From Epiperipatus broadwayi (Eukaryota; Onychophora; Udeonychophora; Euonychophora; Peripatidae): 64,000 bases of DNA. The notes under the pieces are model-generated. The model did no database searches. It had not been told where the DNA came from and saw only the letters and a program-made list of their open reading frames with translations. The translations under genes were made by a program, and so were the position numbers. The stretch spans positions 1 to 64,000 of the forward strand of contig JAQFVV010000505.1 of assembly GCA_028023455.1 (NCBI GenBank), read 5' to 3'. Of this stretch, positions 36,301 through 51,300 are shown piece by piece (positions within the stretch are counted from its first letter, which is position 1; every line of letters starts with the position of its first letter).

Positions 36301-39300
36301 GGGAGTTTGAGAGATGGAGAACTAGTATGAAGAGTAAAAAAGAGTTTAAATATATATATAGAAGTAACGGAATATTGGGTGTGAGTTAATTTATGATAAC
36401 AGCAAGAAAAGTAGTTTACTGTTTAAGGCTTGAACGGGATCTTTAGCAACAAGGGAATATACACATAAATCAAAAATGTGAATGATTTAGTCTGCAAGTT
36501 GCGTAAGGAAGGCATAGAAAATATTAGGCATCTGTTAATTGAATGTAAATGCCTGAAAGTAGAAAGAGTACAAATAACGAAGTTGTGGAAGAATAAATAT
36601 AAACAAAGTGATTACACAGGAAATGGTTTATTGGTTTTTATGTTGGGTTTGAGAAAAGATAAGGGGAATTTAGACATAAAGACCATGGAATTGACAAAGT
36701 TTACGTTGTGGAAATGGGATAAAGCAGAATATGGGCAAACTTAAAGCGGTGAATGGAAAGGGAAGGTAAAGTGGCTAACAGGTTTCTCTGGGCATAGTTG
36801 CTGACAGATTCCTGACTCCGTATAAGGAGAAGTCACAGTGCATCACATCATTACTGTTATTAACAGCACGTGATATTTTTGATGGTTTTTTACATACATT
36901 ATTAATGACAAATCATTTAATTCTTTAGCTTAAACAATATAGAAAAAAACAAGAGCAGATCTCTATTCTAGTGCCGTCTATAGTAAGTTTCATCAGTCAA
37001 TGACAATCAGAGTAGTGCATTTAAAAGCTCATCTCTAAATTGATTTCTGTAATTTGTCTTTATCAAGGAGGTTCGAGATTCAAAAGCAGGAAAAAATGTA
37101 GTGATGTATCCAGTAATGACAATCTGACTTCATTTTACTATTCAAACTAAAAACTTGAAATTCAAACTCCTCATGTTTTGAGTCTTAGCCAACTTGCTTC
37201 ATCTGATTCTGGGTCAATAACTATGCATTTTAGTAATGTGTTATTTACTAATTACATGAACCCTTTTATGTCCTTAGAATAATACTAATAAAAAATTACT
37301 TAATTCTTTAGCTTACACAATATATGATAAAATATAAGCTACTCTTTACACATAGTTTCATTTATAGTAAGCTTGAATACTATAAATTAAAATGCATTTA
37401 AGCCTTCATTCCAAAATCAGTTTTTGGCTTTTGTCTTTATCAATGAGAACTAGGATTCAAAGCTGGAAGTCATGCAATTATGGATCTAGCATTGAATCCC
37501 AGGACTCATTGATAAAAACAAAAACCAGAAATTGGTCTAGCAATAAGGGTTTGAATAAGATACCAGATCAATGATTACTCAAGTTTACTATACATAGGAC
37601 TAAATGACATTTTTAAAAGCAAATCATAAAAAGGGCAACCACACAGACCAGTGTAAAATAATATTTTGAGATTAGTTTTCTTATACTGGAGTCTAAAATC
37701 AAAATCCCCATATAAGTTAGACAATAACATTGTGTAGTCAATTCAAAAAATTCTATTACATAATCAGATAAGAAGAAGATGTCATATTCTTAAGGGCATG
37801 AGACAATTGTCACCCTTATTTTAAAACAGTAATATAAAGAATGTTTCCCTGAAGGTTTCTGGTGATAGTATTTTAGTTGTATTTACATATTGGACTATTT
37901 CCATCATCTAATATAAGTAATAAATGTCTTGAGAAAAATTTAATTTTATTGAAATATTCCATTCAACTTCAAGTAATAGTGCATAGGTTAGTATAGGCAC
38001 AACGTTTCGAGAGGTATTATTCTTCTCTACCTTTTAGGTGTTGCTGGCCTGACCAGTGACAGTACTATTCGAAGCTGGATCCTTAGATTCTTGAATATTG
38101 ATGTTCGAATTCCATGCTAGTACTGCTACTGGTCAGGCCAGCAACACCTGAAGAATAGAGGAGAATAATACCACTCAAAACATTGTGCATATACTAACCT
38201 GTGTGCTATTACTTATAGTTGAACGTATTTGGAATATTTAGATAAAGTTAAATTTTTCTAAAGACATTCTTCAATACTAATATTAGATGATGGAAATAGA
38301 CTAATATAAAAATACAACTAATATAAAGGTAACAAAGTACTGATCAGATGCTTTTTCCTAATTTACGCGCACTTGCCCATGAGCATCAATTTAAAAAGCA
38401 TAAGCGGATCACTTATCTTAGAATTTATGATTATATAAACCATTCTTTGCTCACCATGCTGAGATCAGGGCTTTAACCTATTGTGCACCTGAATTATAAC
38501 TTAATAAATAAATTGTACAAACTTATTCATTCTGTAACAGGAGAAAAATAGAATCTCATTTTTAATCACCTGCGATTAGAAATAAATAGTAAATTTTGAA
38601 TTTTACTGTAATAAATAGTCTACTTATATAGCACTCTCTATGTATGTAATATAAATAGACTATTTATTAAGAGAAGAATGTAAATTTCAGGATCAATGTA
38701 AAAAAAAAAGTTAACCATAATTCTTATAACATTCAGTTCTTGTTAGTTTGGAATGACACATTTGGTATTTTGTTAATCCATTCATGAAGACTTTTTAGTA
38801 CTTACATATAATTTCTTCCCTCTATTCGCTAGGTATTTTTTACTTAACTATCCATTTTCAGGGTCCGTGTTTTAAACAATATAGCTGTTTTTGTTTTTTT
38901 AATATGATTATCGTATTAAATATTTCATTTAATTTTTTTTTGTTAAGATGATTATAAAACACAATAAATTACACAAAACTCCAAACGATTGTAATTAAAT
39001 AAAATTTAATATAATAATAAACAAAATAAAAACATGACGAAAGATTATTCGCTTTGAACACGTTATGACACTGCCATTACCTCTGTTCGCATATAAAATT
39101 TCATATCATGCCCATTGGAACACACTTTTTGCACAGACACTAAACTATTTGTAATTTTGAAAATACTTCACTACATCTTGTTCTGTCATTAGTAGATTCT
39201 AAATTTTAATCATTTTTGCAAAAGGTTGGAAAAAATAATTAACTAACATAAACATAAAAAAAATCAACAATGTTCACAAGGTGTTAAGGTTTTGTACTTC

Positions 39301-42300
39301 ATAATGTACATATAAAAAAAAAATAATAATTCGTTAAATGTAGTGAACGGCATTTATAAAAAAAATTATTATTTTTTAAGTTAACATGAATTTATATTCA
39401 ATTTCTTAATATTTTTTAAACTTAACAAGTAACGCATGTTCAATAAAATAATTTTCAGAAGAAAAAAAAAAAACAAATATTTCGACATTCCTGAAAATAG
39501 ATAATTAATCAAAAACGCCCAGCTCGGCAAAGAGAGCAAAAGAATTATATGTAAATACCAAATTTTCTTTATTATTATTTATTTTTTTTTTAAAAAATTC
39601 AAATTAAAATGACTAAACAAAGGAATAAATGAAGTTATTTCAATTATCATATCTCAATTACTATTTATTAAAATGGTAATTATATTTCAAAATTTTACTT
39701 TTTTCTTTCTCTTTTTAAACTTAGCTCAATTAGAAATATATAAATTTCATCACACTTTTTTTTAAAAAAAAAAATATTTTTTACTGAACTAAACTTCATA
39801 TACATAAAAAAATATCTACCAGTATTTCAATTATTTCCTATAGTCTTTGCCAAAGCATAATTCACCTAAAACATACAACAAAAATATGCAAATCAAAAAA
39901 TACCAAAAACTTGTATATATAATAAAATACATCAACAAAAATGAAAATAATAATATTTTACAAAAGTTAATTTTTTTTTTTTTTAGCTAGAATATAAAAT
40001 AATTAATATTACAAAAGCCTATCCTTTTAGGACATTATTTTATAAAACTGCCATTTTTTTTTTTTTCAATAATATATATATATATATAGTCCCTCTTTCT
40101 TATCAATACATAATTACTTTTAAAAATCTGTTGTAATTATTTTCTAATTTGTTATAAATTTGCTACAATAAAGTCCTATTTTAATAAATAAAAAAAAACA
40201 CAGAAATAAAAACGAAATGTATTGGATCTCAACATAGTAATATTTCAAACTAATTACAATTTCTATTAAAAACAGGCCTAAATTTATCAATATTCTCTTT
40301 ATTCAATATTTCATTATTTTTTATTTTGAAAGATTGATAATATAAAGAATATATATATAAAGAAAAACTGATGAAATAAAAACTTTAATAAATTTAGACC
40401 TACTCTTAATACAAATTATAATTAGTTTGGAATTTTGTATTAGGATTTAATAAGTTTTGATTTTAATTATAAGTTTCTTATCAAAATACAATATAATTCT
40501 AAATTTATAACAAGTTACAAAAAAATTAAAGCAAATTTTTTAAAAGTAATTACATATTAATAAGGGGAACAATATACAGGTTTTTTGTTGTTTTTTTTTT
40601 TTTAAAAATGGGTCTATTTTATAAAATAATATCTTAAAAAGACAGATCTTTGTAATACTAATAATTTCATTATCTATTTTTTAAAAAAATATTTAAATAT
40701 TGGGTGCTAGTTGCATATATGTACAAATGTAAACCACCATCCAATCTTTTTGTAACAAAAAAAATGTGTTTGCAAAAAAATAATAATATATGTTTGAAAA
40801 CATAAAAACAATATAATTTATTTAAAAAAAGACGAGTGTATTCCAAAGTAATTAAATTAGCTATTAGAGCATAATAAACTAAATAAAAAATAAATTCTGA
40901 AATTAATATCTTTACTGAACAAAAATGATTGAAAAGCAAGTATTTCCAATATGTGATCAATGTAAACGTTTGGGAAGAAATTAAATTAATTATTGATGAA
41001 AGCCAACACAAATCCAAAGAAATTAAATTATCTATGAAAACAAACACAATTCTGGAAGCCAATGACTTTCTTATAAATTTCATGGTTTACTTAGTGAAAT
41101 GCTATGTTTGTTTGCCTTGTAAGTCAATTTAATAAGGAATTGTATTTGGCCTCATTAGTAATTTAATTTCTTGCCAAATAATTACATTGATCACAATTAT
41201 TAAAAAGATTTGTTTTTCAATCATTTTTTGTTCATTAAAGACATTAATTTCATTTCTATTCAATTTGTTATGGAATTATGTTTGCTCTCATTGCTAATTT
41301 AATTTCTTTGGAATTGCATTTGTTCTTGTCGGTAATTTAATTTTTTCTGGAATACTTACATTGATCATAATTATTGGAAAATACTTGTTTTGCAACTATC
41401 TTTTTTCACTAAAGATATTTAATTTCAGGTTGGTTTTCTAAATAATTATATTACTTTCATATTTTATAATATATTTCATTACAAAAACAAAATGAAACTT
41501 ATTCATTAGCGTTTTCTTGACAACTTTGGTATGTGGTCAATGGTTCTACCAATAAGTAATGTACATGCAATTAACATCTTTTGTTTTTATATTTTCATTG
41601 GTGTGGTTTATATACATATGATTTTGGTATTTTATATATTTTTGTTTTATTTTATGCTTCAGATGAATTAAACCCTCCCAAAAATGATAGAAAATAATCA
41701 AAACATTGATGCATATTTTTTATATACATGAAATTTAGTTCAGTAAAAATTTTTTTAATAAAAGAAATATAATGAACAATATTCCAGATAGAGATTTTAA
41801 ATATTTTCTCTTACTGCTTGTTTGAGCTATTGGTACGCTCTCTATATTACATTTTTGTAAATACAAGCTTTTTATAAAGCAATGTCACGATATATATATG
41901 AGTTGCTTTATTGATTATTATAATTTTATCTTTAAGGCTTTGGCGATGCTATGGCTATTTAATATATGGTAGATCTGAATTTGGTTCAGTTCCATATAGT
42001 TACCTGAGTTAGATAGCTGAAGTTAAAGACTTTTTTATGTCTGAAAATTTCAGTTTCTTCTCAATAGTTACGTATTAAATAAGTACTGGATTTTGAGTTG
42101 ATATTTTAGATCAAGTGCCTGAATGTTCTAGCTCCTCACTGAGGTGAGTCATAAGCTTAAAACCAATTGGTCTGGGGATAAGAATATTCCAGACAGAGAT
42201 TTTAAATATTTTCTCTTACCGCACTTATTAGTAAGAGCTTATTTGAGCTATTAGTACGCTCTCTATATTGCATTTTTGTAAATACAAGCTTTTTAAGTAA

Positions 42301-45300
42301 GTGCTGGGTTTTGAGTTGATATTTTGGATCTAGTGTCTGAATGTTCTAGCTCCTCACTGAGGTGAGCCATAAGCTTGAAACCAATTGGTCTGGGGATAAG
42401 ATTTTCCAGATACAGATTTTGAATATTTTCTCTTACCGCACTTATTAGTAAGAGCTTATTTGAGCTATTGGTACGCTCTCTATATTGCATTTTTGTAAAT
42501 ACAAGCTTTTTATAAAGCAATGTCATGATATATATGACTTGATTTATTGATTATTATAATATAATTATTATAAAATTTAGAATTTTACAACTCTAACAAT
42601 TGTTAAATTGGTTCTTATATATATATTTTTTAATTAACAAAAGCTACTACATTTATATATACCATTCATTTATGCATAGATATTTTCAGATGTGGGTAGA
42701 CAAAATATATATATAGAATCATAATCTAGAAGAAATAATTATTACTGACCAAGTCTTAAAAAAGAGAAAAATTTAAGAAATTGCAATTTTCGTTTATCAC
42801 TACCATCTCCTCATCTCTCCATTATTTTTAAAACATTCCCTCAAAATAGTTCTTTTTCTTTTAATCCTAAAAAATTATCTAAAAAGGAATTACATAAAAT
42901 TAAACTTATTTACACCATGTATAAATATAATTATAAAATTATTGCAAATTAAATTGAGAGAGTGAAAATTTTGCAAATGTAATTTACATTAATTTCATTT
43001 CCTATAATACAATAACATACTATTCCTGTATGTCAATCTCCTAGAGATCAACATTTATGAACATTATAATATTTATTAAGACTACTTACGCTTAACAAGT
43101 GGAGGATCTATAATACTGAAGAATTCATCTTCTTCTTCCATATCAGAATATTTATTAAGAGATCTGACATAAATAAAACATTCAGTAAACATATTTTAAT
43201 CCTGACAATAAAATAAACATTAAAAAATAATGAATGATTTTTAATAGATAAATTAATAAAAAAACAAATTGTATATTTGATCGGAAGATCATTTGACATT
43301 CAAGCTTCCAAATGGTAGATTAAATCAACAGTTCTATTCATTTAACCAAACTAAACTGCTTTTTTATACATTCCTTAGATGGAAATTAATCAGAAATCTT
43401 TAGCTATTGCATCCGACAGTCCGCCAATGTGTTAGCGCAATGGAAACTTGAATTATACGACAAATTATTAAGAGATAGGGTCAAGTGATCTATGACTCTT
43501 ATTTTGATTATTTATAGTCTCTGCCTTAAGTCTTATGCAATGTTATATTGCTAAGACTACTAATATATGGTATGGCTGAATATCTATCAGCCCCATACAG
43601 CTATTTGAGTTGGATAGCTGGGTTTGAAGACATGTAGATGTCTGAAAATTTCAGATTTTCCACTCAGTAGATAACTTTTAGATAAGTGCTTGGCTTTGGG
43701 TTGGTATTTTTAGAACTAGTGTCTGAATCTACCCTGGCACCTCTCTGAGGAGTGCCAAAGCACGAAACTATGGTCAGGGGTTTGGGGGGGGGGGGTTCCT
43801 GACAGAGATATTTTAAGTTCTGGCTCTGGCTAAGCATTTATCACAAAGCTTGTTGAGGAATTGGCAAACCACATTGTTTACAACTTACAAGCTTAAGAGA
43901 TATGGTCATGTGATCTATGACTCCTATTTTGACTATTTATTTATTAATATAAATATTTTTTATACATAATGATTTTTTACATCTGCTTGTCACCCCCATG
44001 ATTTGGAGTTTAAATCTAGACTTGGTGAAATCTTGGAAACTTTTTCAGGTTGCAAGCAGATTTAGAATTTTTCCTTCAGGTAGCTGAACCATAACAATGA
44101 TTAATAAATAAGTAACAATGATTAATAAATAAGTATCTGCCAGTTATAAGGTAGAGAAAAAAAGTTCCAGATTCATATGAATTAGTCAGATGAGCTTCAA
44201 TGAACTGACTGATTATAAAAATATATGGGACTGGTATGTGGTAAAATGTCGGACTCTGTCTGTAAAAGTTTGTAGTTACTTTTATAAATAAAATGGTACG
44301 CAAAAGAATTTAATTTTGTATTATAAATCTATTGATTTTATATGTCATGTATTTCATTAGCATTTTACTAATATGAAAGTAGATTATAGTCAATCTTTGC
44401 TATAATTAATAAGAATTATTTCAAGTGAAATTTGAAAATATTTTTTATTACATTTCCACCATTATATACTGAAGATATACTTACTCATCATGGGAGTCTT
44501 TCAAGACACCAAATAAAGTATCAATTTTGCGAAGCTGCTTGCACATACGATGTAAACGAATGCTTTCTTCGTGAAGCAAAATTGATTCTCTAAGATGTGC
44601 TTTGCCTGTAAAGCATTCAAACAAAAACAAATAAACGCACTAATATCTAATAAATGTTAAGTATTTATTAACAATTTACATACAAATGGATAATATAATT
44701 AATTTATTAGCATATACATCATTGCCTAATTTCCTTAGTAGTAATTAAATTTTTTTTATACATTTATATTTTCAAATTTAAATAAAAAAAGGAGCAACAA
44801 CTCCTCACTGGAAATTTAAAAGCTATTTTTTGTTGGAACAGGAGATCCGCAGAATGTTTGTGAGTGAGGTGCTTAATTAATTAGCACTGTGAAAAGCAAT
44901 TAACAATAAAATAAAAGAAGAGCCTGGTACAATGTATCTGATGAATAATCTGAGTCAAATAATAAAACTGCAGCAAAAACAGTTGATATAAAAAAAACTA
45001 GCAATTTATCAGCAAATTTTCAACTAAAACAAGGCAAAATATGAAGAAAAAAGGAGTCTAACAACATTTTAAAATGTCTCATTAAGAAGAATTGAATATT
45101 TGAAATTCTGTAAAACAGTACGAAAAAAACTTAATAGCACAAAAAAAACAAAAGCAAAACTCTCCATACAGTATCACCACTCAGTGCAAGCCAGAGTAAT
45201 CAATGGATGCTGGAAGGTTTGTGTATAAAATCCCTATCTACTGCCTATTCATCCAATATCTCCAGACTACTTTCTAGCTTGTGACTTTCATCAGTGAGGA

Positions 45301-48300
45301 GCCTTGAATCTGAGAGCACTTCACCTAGATCCTAGCTTGCACTGAGTGGCGCTACTGTATGGAGAGTTTTGCCTCTATGTAAACAGCTTGTATAAGCATA
45401 AAGAATAATGATCATGTGATGTTTAGTGATTTAACACAGAAAAAATTAATTACGAATTGACAAGGAAAGCTATATGAGGGAATAAAAGATCCAAAAATGT
45501 AAAACAATATTTTAGTATTCAAAGAATAAGTTTTTCAGCAATAAGAAGAGACTTTTATTAAAAACAGAGACAACAATATGAAATGGGAGTAAGAGTTCTA
45601 TCAAAAAATATATAACAATAAAGAAAACAAAAACAAAGTAACCCCTACAATTATAACATTGGAACTGACAAGCATTTTAAATGGAAAAAGTGATGAACGC
45701 ATTCAAGCCTAAGAAAAAAAAAAGCTCCAAAAACTAATGGCACTATTATAGACATTTTAAAAGAAGCTGAGAAGAAAAAATTAAAAAACTTTGGCAAAAC
45801 TATTTAAAAATAATTATATAATAAAGATATATGAGACAATTAGAAAAACACATTAATAATGTTGATAAAGCAATAAGGAATATATTAGAAATTACAGATC
45901 TATACAAAACTTTAACAGAATAATTACGAACTTTGGATTATCATCAAGCAAAAGAACAAACTGGATTTAAAAGTGATTTTAGCCAAGAGGCACATCCAAT
46001 TATCAAACGTTATAGAAAGAATTAATGAATATGAGTTGCTATTATGCTTTGGATTTGTAGACTATTAAAAGGCGTTTGATTCTCTAAGTTTCTACAGTGA
46101 ATAAAGCTTTGAATCGTTCAGATGCAAATTCAGAATAGTATCGTATTTTGAAAAATATTTATCAAAATGCAATAGTAATGGTTAGATTACATGGTGATAG
46201 TAATAGTGTGCAACAAATTGATTCTATATCTCTTACACTTTCTACAGCAGTTTTATAACAAGTATTTTGTAGATTAAAATGGAAAGCTAAAAGAGTAAAT
46301 AGAAATTATTTAAATCCTTTAGATTTTGCAAATGATGTAGTCATTTTTGCAATGCTTCATAGCTTCAAGAAACATTGCAAGAGTTATCAAATAAAAGACA
46401 AGATAAAGACAAATGCTAAAAAGATTAAAGTAATGTTCAATGGATTTTCTCAAAGATTGATAATCATAAATTAGAAAAGGTTAATAACTACAAATACATT
46501 GGTGATTATTAACACATATGAAAACATAATGGATGAAATTAATTATAAAATTAAACTTGGATAGTGCTTTTGGTAGAAATAACCTAATAGTAAAAGCAAA
46601 TATACCTACATATATGAAATGGAAAGTTTTTAATAGATCTGTTCGACAGTTTTTACAAAATCTGAGATTTGGAATTTAACAAAATAACAATACAGCAATT
46701 TCCAACCACATAACAAAATATGAAAATGCATGATGAGAATAATAGGAGATCAAAAGCAAAGCAAAATACATGGGGGAAAAAACAATAGGTATCCCTGAAA
46801 GAATTGAAGATGAAATCAAAGTGAGCAGAATATGTTGCTAGAAGAAATGATAATAGATAAGCAGTTAAAGTCTTAAACTGGCTTCCAAGAAATTTTCAAA
46901 AAAGGACTAGGTGAGATAAGAAAATTTATTGGTATGATATACAAAAGCTATGAAACCAGAGAAAGTGGATTAAATTTGGAAGATTATTAAACTACAATGG
47001 AATATCACATGACGGTATCACATGATTCCAGCTTACACAGTGTTGTCTTATTAGTTTGCATTTTTCATCCATCACCTTTATGTTTTCATTGTAAGCTTTA
47101 TTAACTAACAGATGTCAGATGATACTATCCAATATTTCTAGATTAGTTTCAAGCTTATGATTTTCATCAGTGAGGAATTTTAGATCTAGGAACAGTGCAT
47201 CTGGACATTTAGGATCTAAAATACTTTCCTTCTAACAACTATCACTTACTTATCTATTATATTACAAACCCAAATGAAAAACATAAACGTTTTCAATCTT
47301 AGCCAACTTCCTCGTATAGGATGGGGATTTATTAAACAATGTTATCTAGCATCTATTAGTTAAAAAATCATACAATAGGTGGCATATAGATGGTGAAAAA
47401 AAAATGTATACTATTGATACGGCAATATGTAAGCTGGAATCATATTTTATTAGAGGTGCCTATTATTGTTAAAAAACTAAGGACACCATAATATATAAAA
47501 GTTCAACAAGTTTTAGATCTACATGATTATACAAGCAAGTTGGCTAAGATTGAAAACATTTATATATTTTTCAATTTGGCCTGTTATCTTAATGGGATAA
47601 CAAAGATGTAAATGAGGATTTCTAGAAGGAAAGTGCATTAAATCCTAAAGGGCCAGGTGAGTGATTCCAAGAATCAAAACTCTTCATTGATAAAAGTTAC
47701 AAGCTTGAAAATAGTCTGAGGAAACTGGATAAAGCAGTATAGGATTAGAGATTTATTAAACACTATCACCTGACATCTATTAGATATTAAAACTTAGAAT
47801 AAATGGCAAAGAAAAAAATGTATACTACTAAAACTGGAATGATAATGGTTAAAAATGATAAAATACTAAAAAAATAATTTAATATAAATATTATTATATA
47901 AATAAGCATTTATTTTTATAGCGTCTGCATATAATTGTAATTTACATTCATATCGGCCTTTCAAACCAATTGCGCAAACGCTTTGCGAGTGTTAAATAAT
48001 AAATGAATGCCTTCTGATCAATACAAGATATAGAATTTATGCAGGAATAAAAAGAATCCTCTTATTCCTACAACTCAAATATTTATATATGAGCAAATCT
48101 GAAGTACTTGCACAGAAGGCGTGACGATAGAACGATATAACTATATACTAAAAAAGGAAATCCCTTTATTTACTGATCTTTGCAATTCAATAAATTTAAT
48201 TGCTTCAATTTATCTGGAAATTGGATTAATTTCTTATATAGTCTTACTGCTTAGATTCTTATTTCAAATATATGTAACAACTTTTAAATTCCTCTTGAAT

Positions 48301-51300
48301 TTCTTCAATGTCCCCTTTTATTTTCCTTCTTTATCTCCAAGACTTCATCTCTTTTAATTTCCCTTTGTTTTTATGGCTATTTAATTTCTTCTTGTATTTA
48401 TCTCTACATCTTATCTTACAGATTCTTGGATTTCCTTTTCTTTCTATCTTGAAATTTTTTTAAGTTCTTTATATCTTTTTTCTTGAGATGCTTTGAGGTG
48501 TTGTTTCATTAAAAATGATTTGAGGCAATATGACATTTCCTCTACTGTTAAATCTTCTAACACTGACGTAGTTTTATTATTATTTATCGTAATACATTAT
48601 TTTTAAATAGGATTTAAAATAATAAAAATCCTAAGATATTTAAGAATTATTTATAAATAAAGAACAATCTTATCTTTCTTCCAAAAAGGAGAAAAACAAA
48701 ATGCTCTTTCTTTCTTTTACATTTTTTTCCTTAACATTTTAAATATATTTTCCACAAAATACATACATATATACATCATATTTATATATTTTATTACCTA
48801 TATATAGTAATATTGAATATTATTAAATTTTTAGTTTTCACTGCTTAATTAAGTTAGCTCTACACAATACAAATAATAATGATGCAAAATAAGATCTTGG
48901 GTAATATGTTTTGATGAAGAAAGATATAAATAAAATCTATATCTTTACTGAATTTCATAAAGCTTTTGAAAATATGTATCAATTGAGGTCACTTGAGTCA
49001 TAAGGAATAGATAATAATTCTTTTCAATAATATTTATGATAATTCACCATCTGACGTGTGGAGAAATCGAAAGTTGGTTTGAAATTTGAAAAGGTATAAG
49101 ACAAAGAAATTCAATCCCATCAAGAATATTCTACACATACAAGAAAGAGTAATGAACAAGATCAAAAGAAAAAATACTAAAAAACACCAGTGCATAACAT
49201 AAGAATAATCACTTCAAAATACACAAATAATATAATAATCATTGAAAAAGAGATACTAAAATTCGTTTGTAGAGATATGGATTTTATTTAGGCATGATCA
49301 AAATAAAAATTACAATGCTTAGAAGAGATAAAATGAAGGTTGCTGGAATTAAATTGGAGAACATATAGTTTTGTCTATCTTGAAAGTAACAGATTAGTGG
49401 CCAAGACTGTCAAAAAAAAAAACAACAGAAACTTCCAGAGCAAATTCGCGTATAACAAGCAAGGACAACATTTTAAAAAACAAAAACAGGAATAAATGCA
49501 TATCTATTTGTGTATTGCATGTTGTAAAATATGAATGATAACAAAGCATATAATAAGAACATGCTATGCATTTGATAGAACGTGTTATAGAAATGGTTAG
49601 ATGCAAAAGAAATTTCGAACGAAAAATTGTACAAAAGTGAACAGAAGAGAAATTTTATTAAAAACATTAAAGAAGGGAGGTTATCATTCTTTGTCATATA
49701 TGTCAAATGTATGATAGTTGGAAACTAAAAACCTAATTCCTAGTATTACATAGAGTACAAACAAAATACAAGACCTATGCATAAAATATGGAATGATAAT
49801 AACACATTGATTGCCATTTGCTTACAATGTATTTACAAAAAGGCCAACTTAATAGGCTTCATTTTTCATTAAAAATACCAAAAAAAAAAAAGGGGGTGTT
49901 TTTAAAATATTTACATGAAATGGAATATTTAGATGGAATTGATGAGTATTTTTCATATTAAATACAAAAATTAATTATTATTTTATTTTTTTAATATTTA
50001 AATTAACATTATAATGAAATTGTTCAATAAATAATTTCATTTTTAAAAAATAAAATTATTATTATAGATAAAAAAAAAAAAAATGAAAGTTTGTTAGCTG
50101 TTTATGGAAGCAATTGCATATAAATAAATATTTGTGCCAAGATATATATATTGTAATGATCAAGCTATATTTCCACTACTGCTAGAATGAGGAAATATAT
50201 GAAAATCCATAACATGATTAAAATTGGAACATTTCATTTTTTTACAATTGCATTTCAATCTTCAAACTCTCAGTTCAAATAACAGCACTTGGTTTTTATG
50301 AGTCACATGGAACTCAAAAATAGGTCTCATCTCTATTATTAATTTATTCACGAAAGTTTCCTGAGTACATTATAGCAATAGCACAAATCCTTTTGAATCT
50401 TTAAACTTTCCAATAACTCAGTCATTATAGATAGGTATTTCTATGTGTAGACTTTTATCCCTTCTCTCATTACAATTTCATATTCCTCGGCAAGATTGCA
50501 TATAACTATATATCCTTTTTTTATATATCCATGACTAAATCAAGTTTGCATGAATTCCTAATTTAACAATGTGTATTACCTTTAAGCCTTGTTCATATTT
50601 AGAATTAATTCAATATTAATAATTTTTGGTATGATCAATACTTATCATTAAATAACTATTACAAACATTGACTTCTGAATATAGTATCAAAATAATATCT
50701 ATAGACTAGTTATTTACCTAAAATACATAGATATTTTATTACTGTCACATTTTTTAATAAGCTTTGACTATTGATTTTTTATTTGTAAAATTTTTTAATT
50801 TAAACTTATATTTTAGTATATACATCTGCCCCATCTATTAATCTGTGTGAAACCAAAATCAAGACAATCCATTCACCATGAACAATATCTATTATTCTGC
50901 AAACTTTACTGAATTAATGATTATAAATACACTTCATGATATGTGCCGACATCTTTTAATTTTATCTATTTATTATCTTTTCACTTCCACTAACATCCAA
51001 TTTTAAACTATTTACTTTCTAAACTATGCATGCTGTTCTGTAACATTTAATAAATCTCTTTGAAGGTCGGATGAATTCATCTTACTTATTAAATAATTTT
51101 ATTAGCAAGGTAAAAAGATTTTAAAACTGCAGGAATACAAAGCTAGGTTAACTTTACCCCAAGCATTATGATTCCTCTAAGGGAGCTCAAAGTATTGTGG
51201 TTTCATGATATAATCATTTGAAAATGTTTATAAAATCTTAATAACAATATTCCAACAAGTGTGAGCAATTAAGACCTAAGAAAAACACATATATTTCATC

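Noticed and set aside
40670-41083. 137-codon minus-strand ORF as a membrane protein gene
   Set aside because: The sequence is one arm of a foldback repeat with internal repeat units. Hydrophobicity follows from A/T-run composition, and no splice or poly(A) logic supports it.
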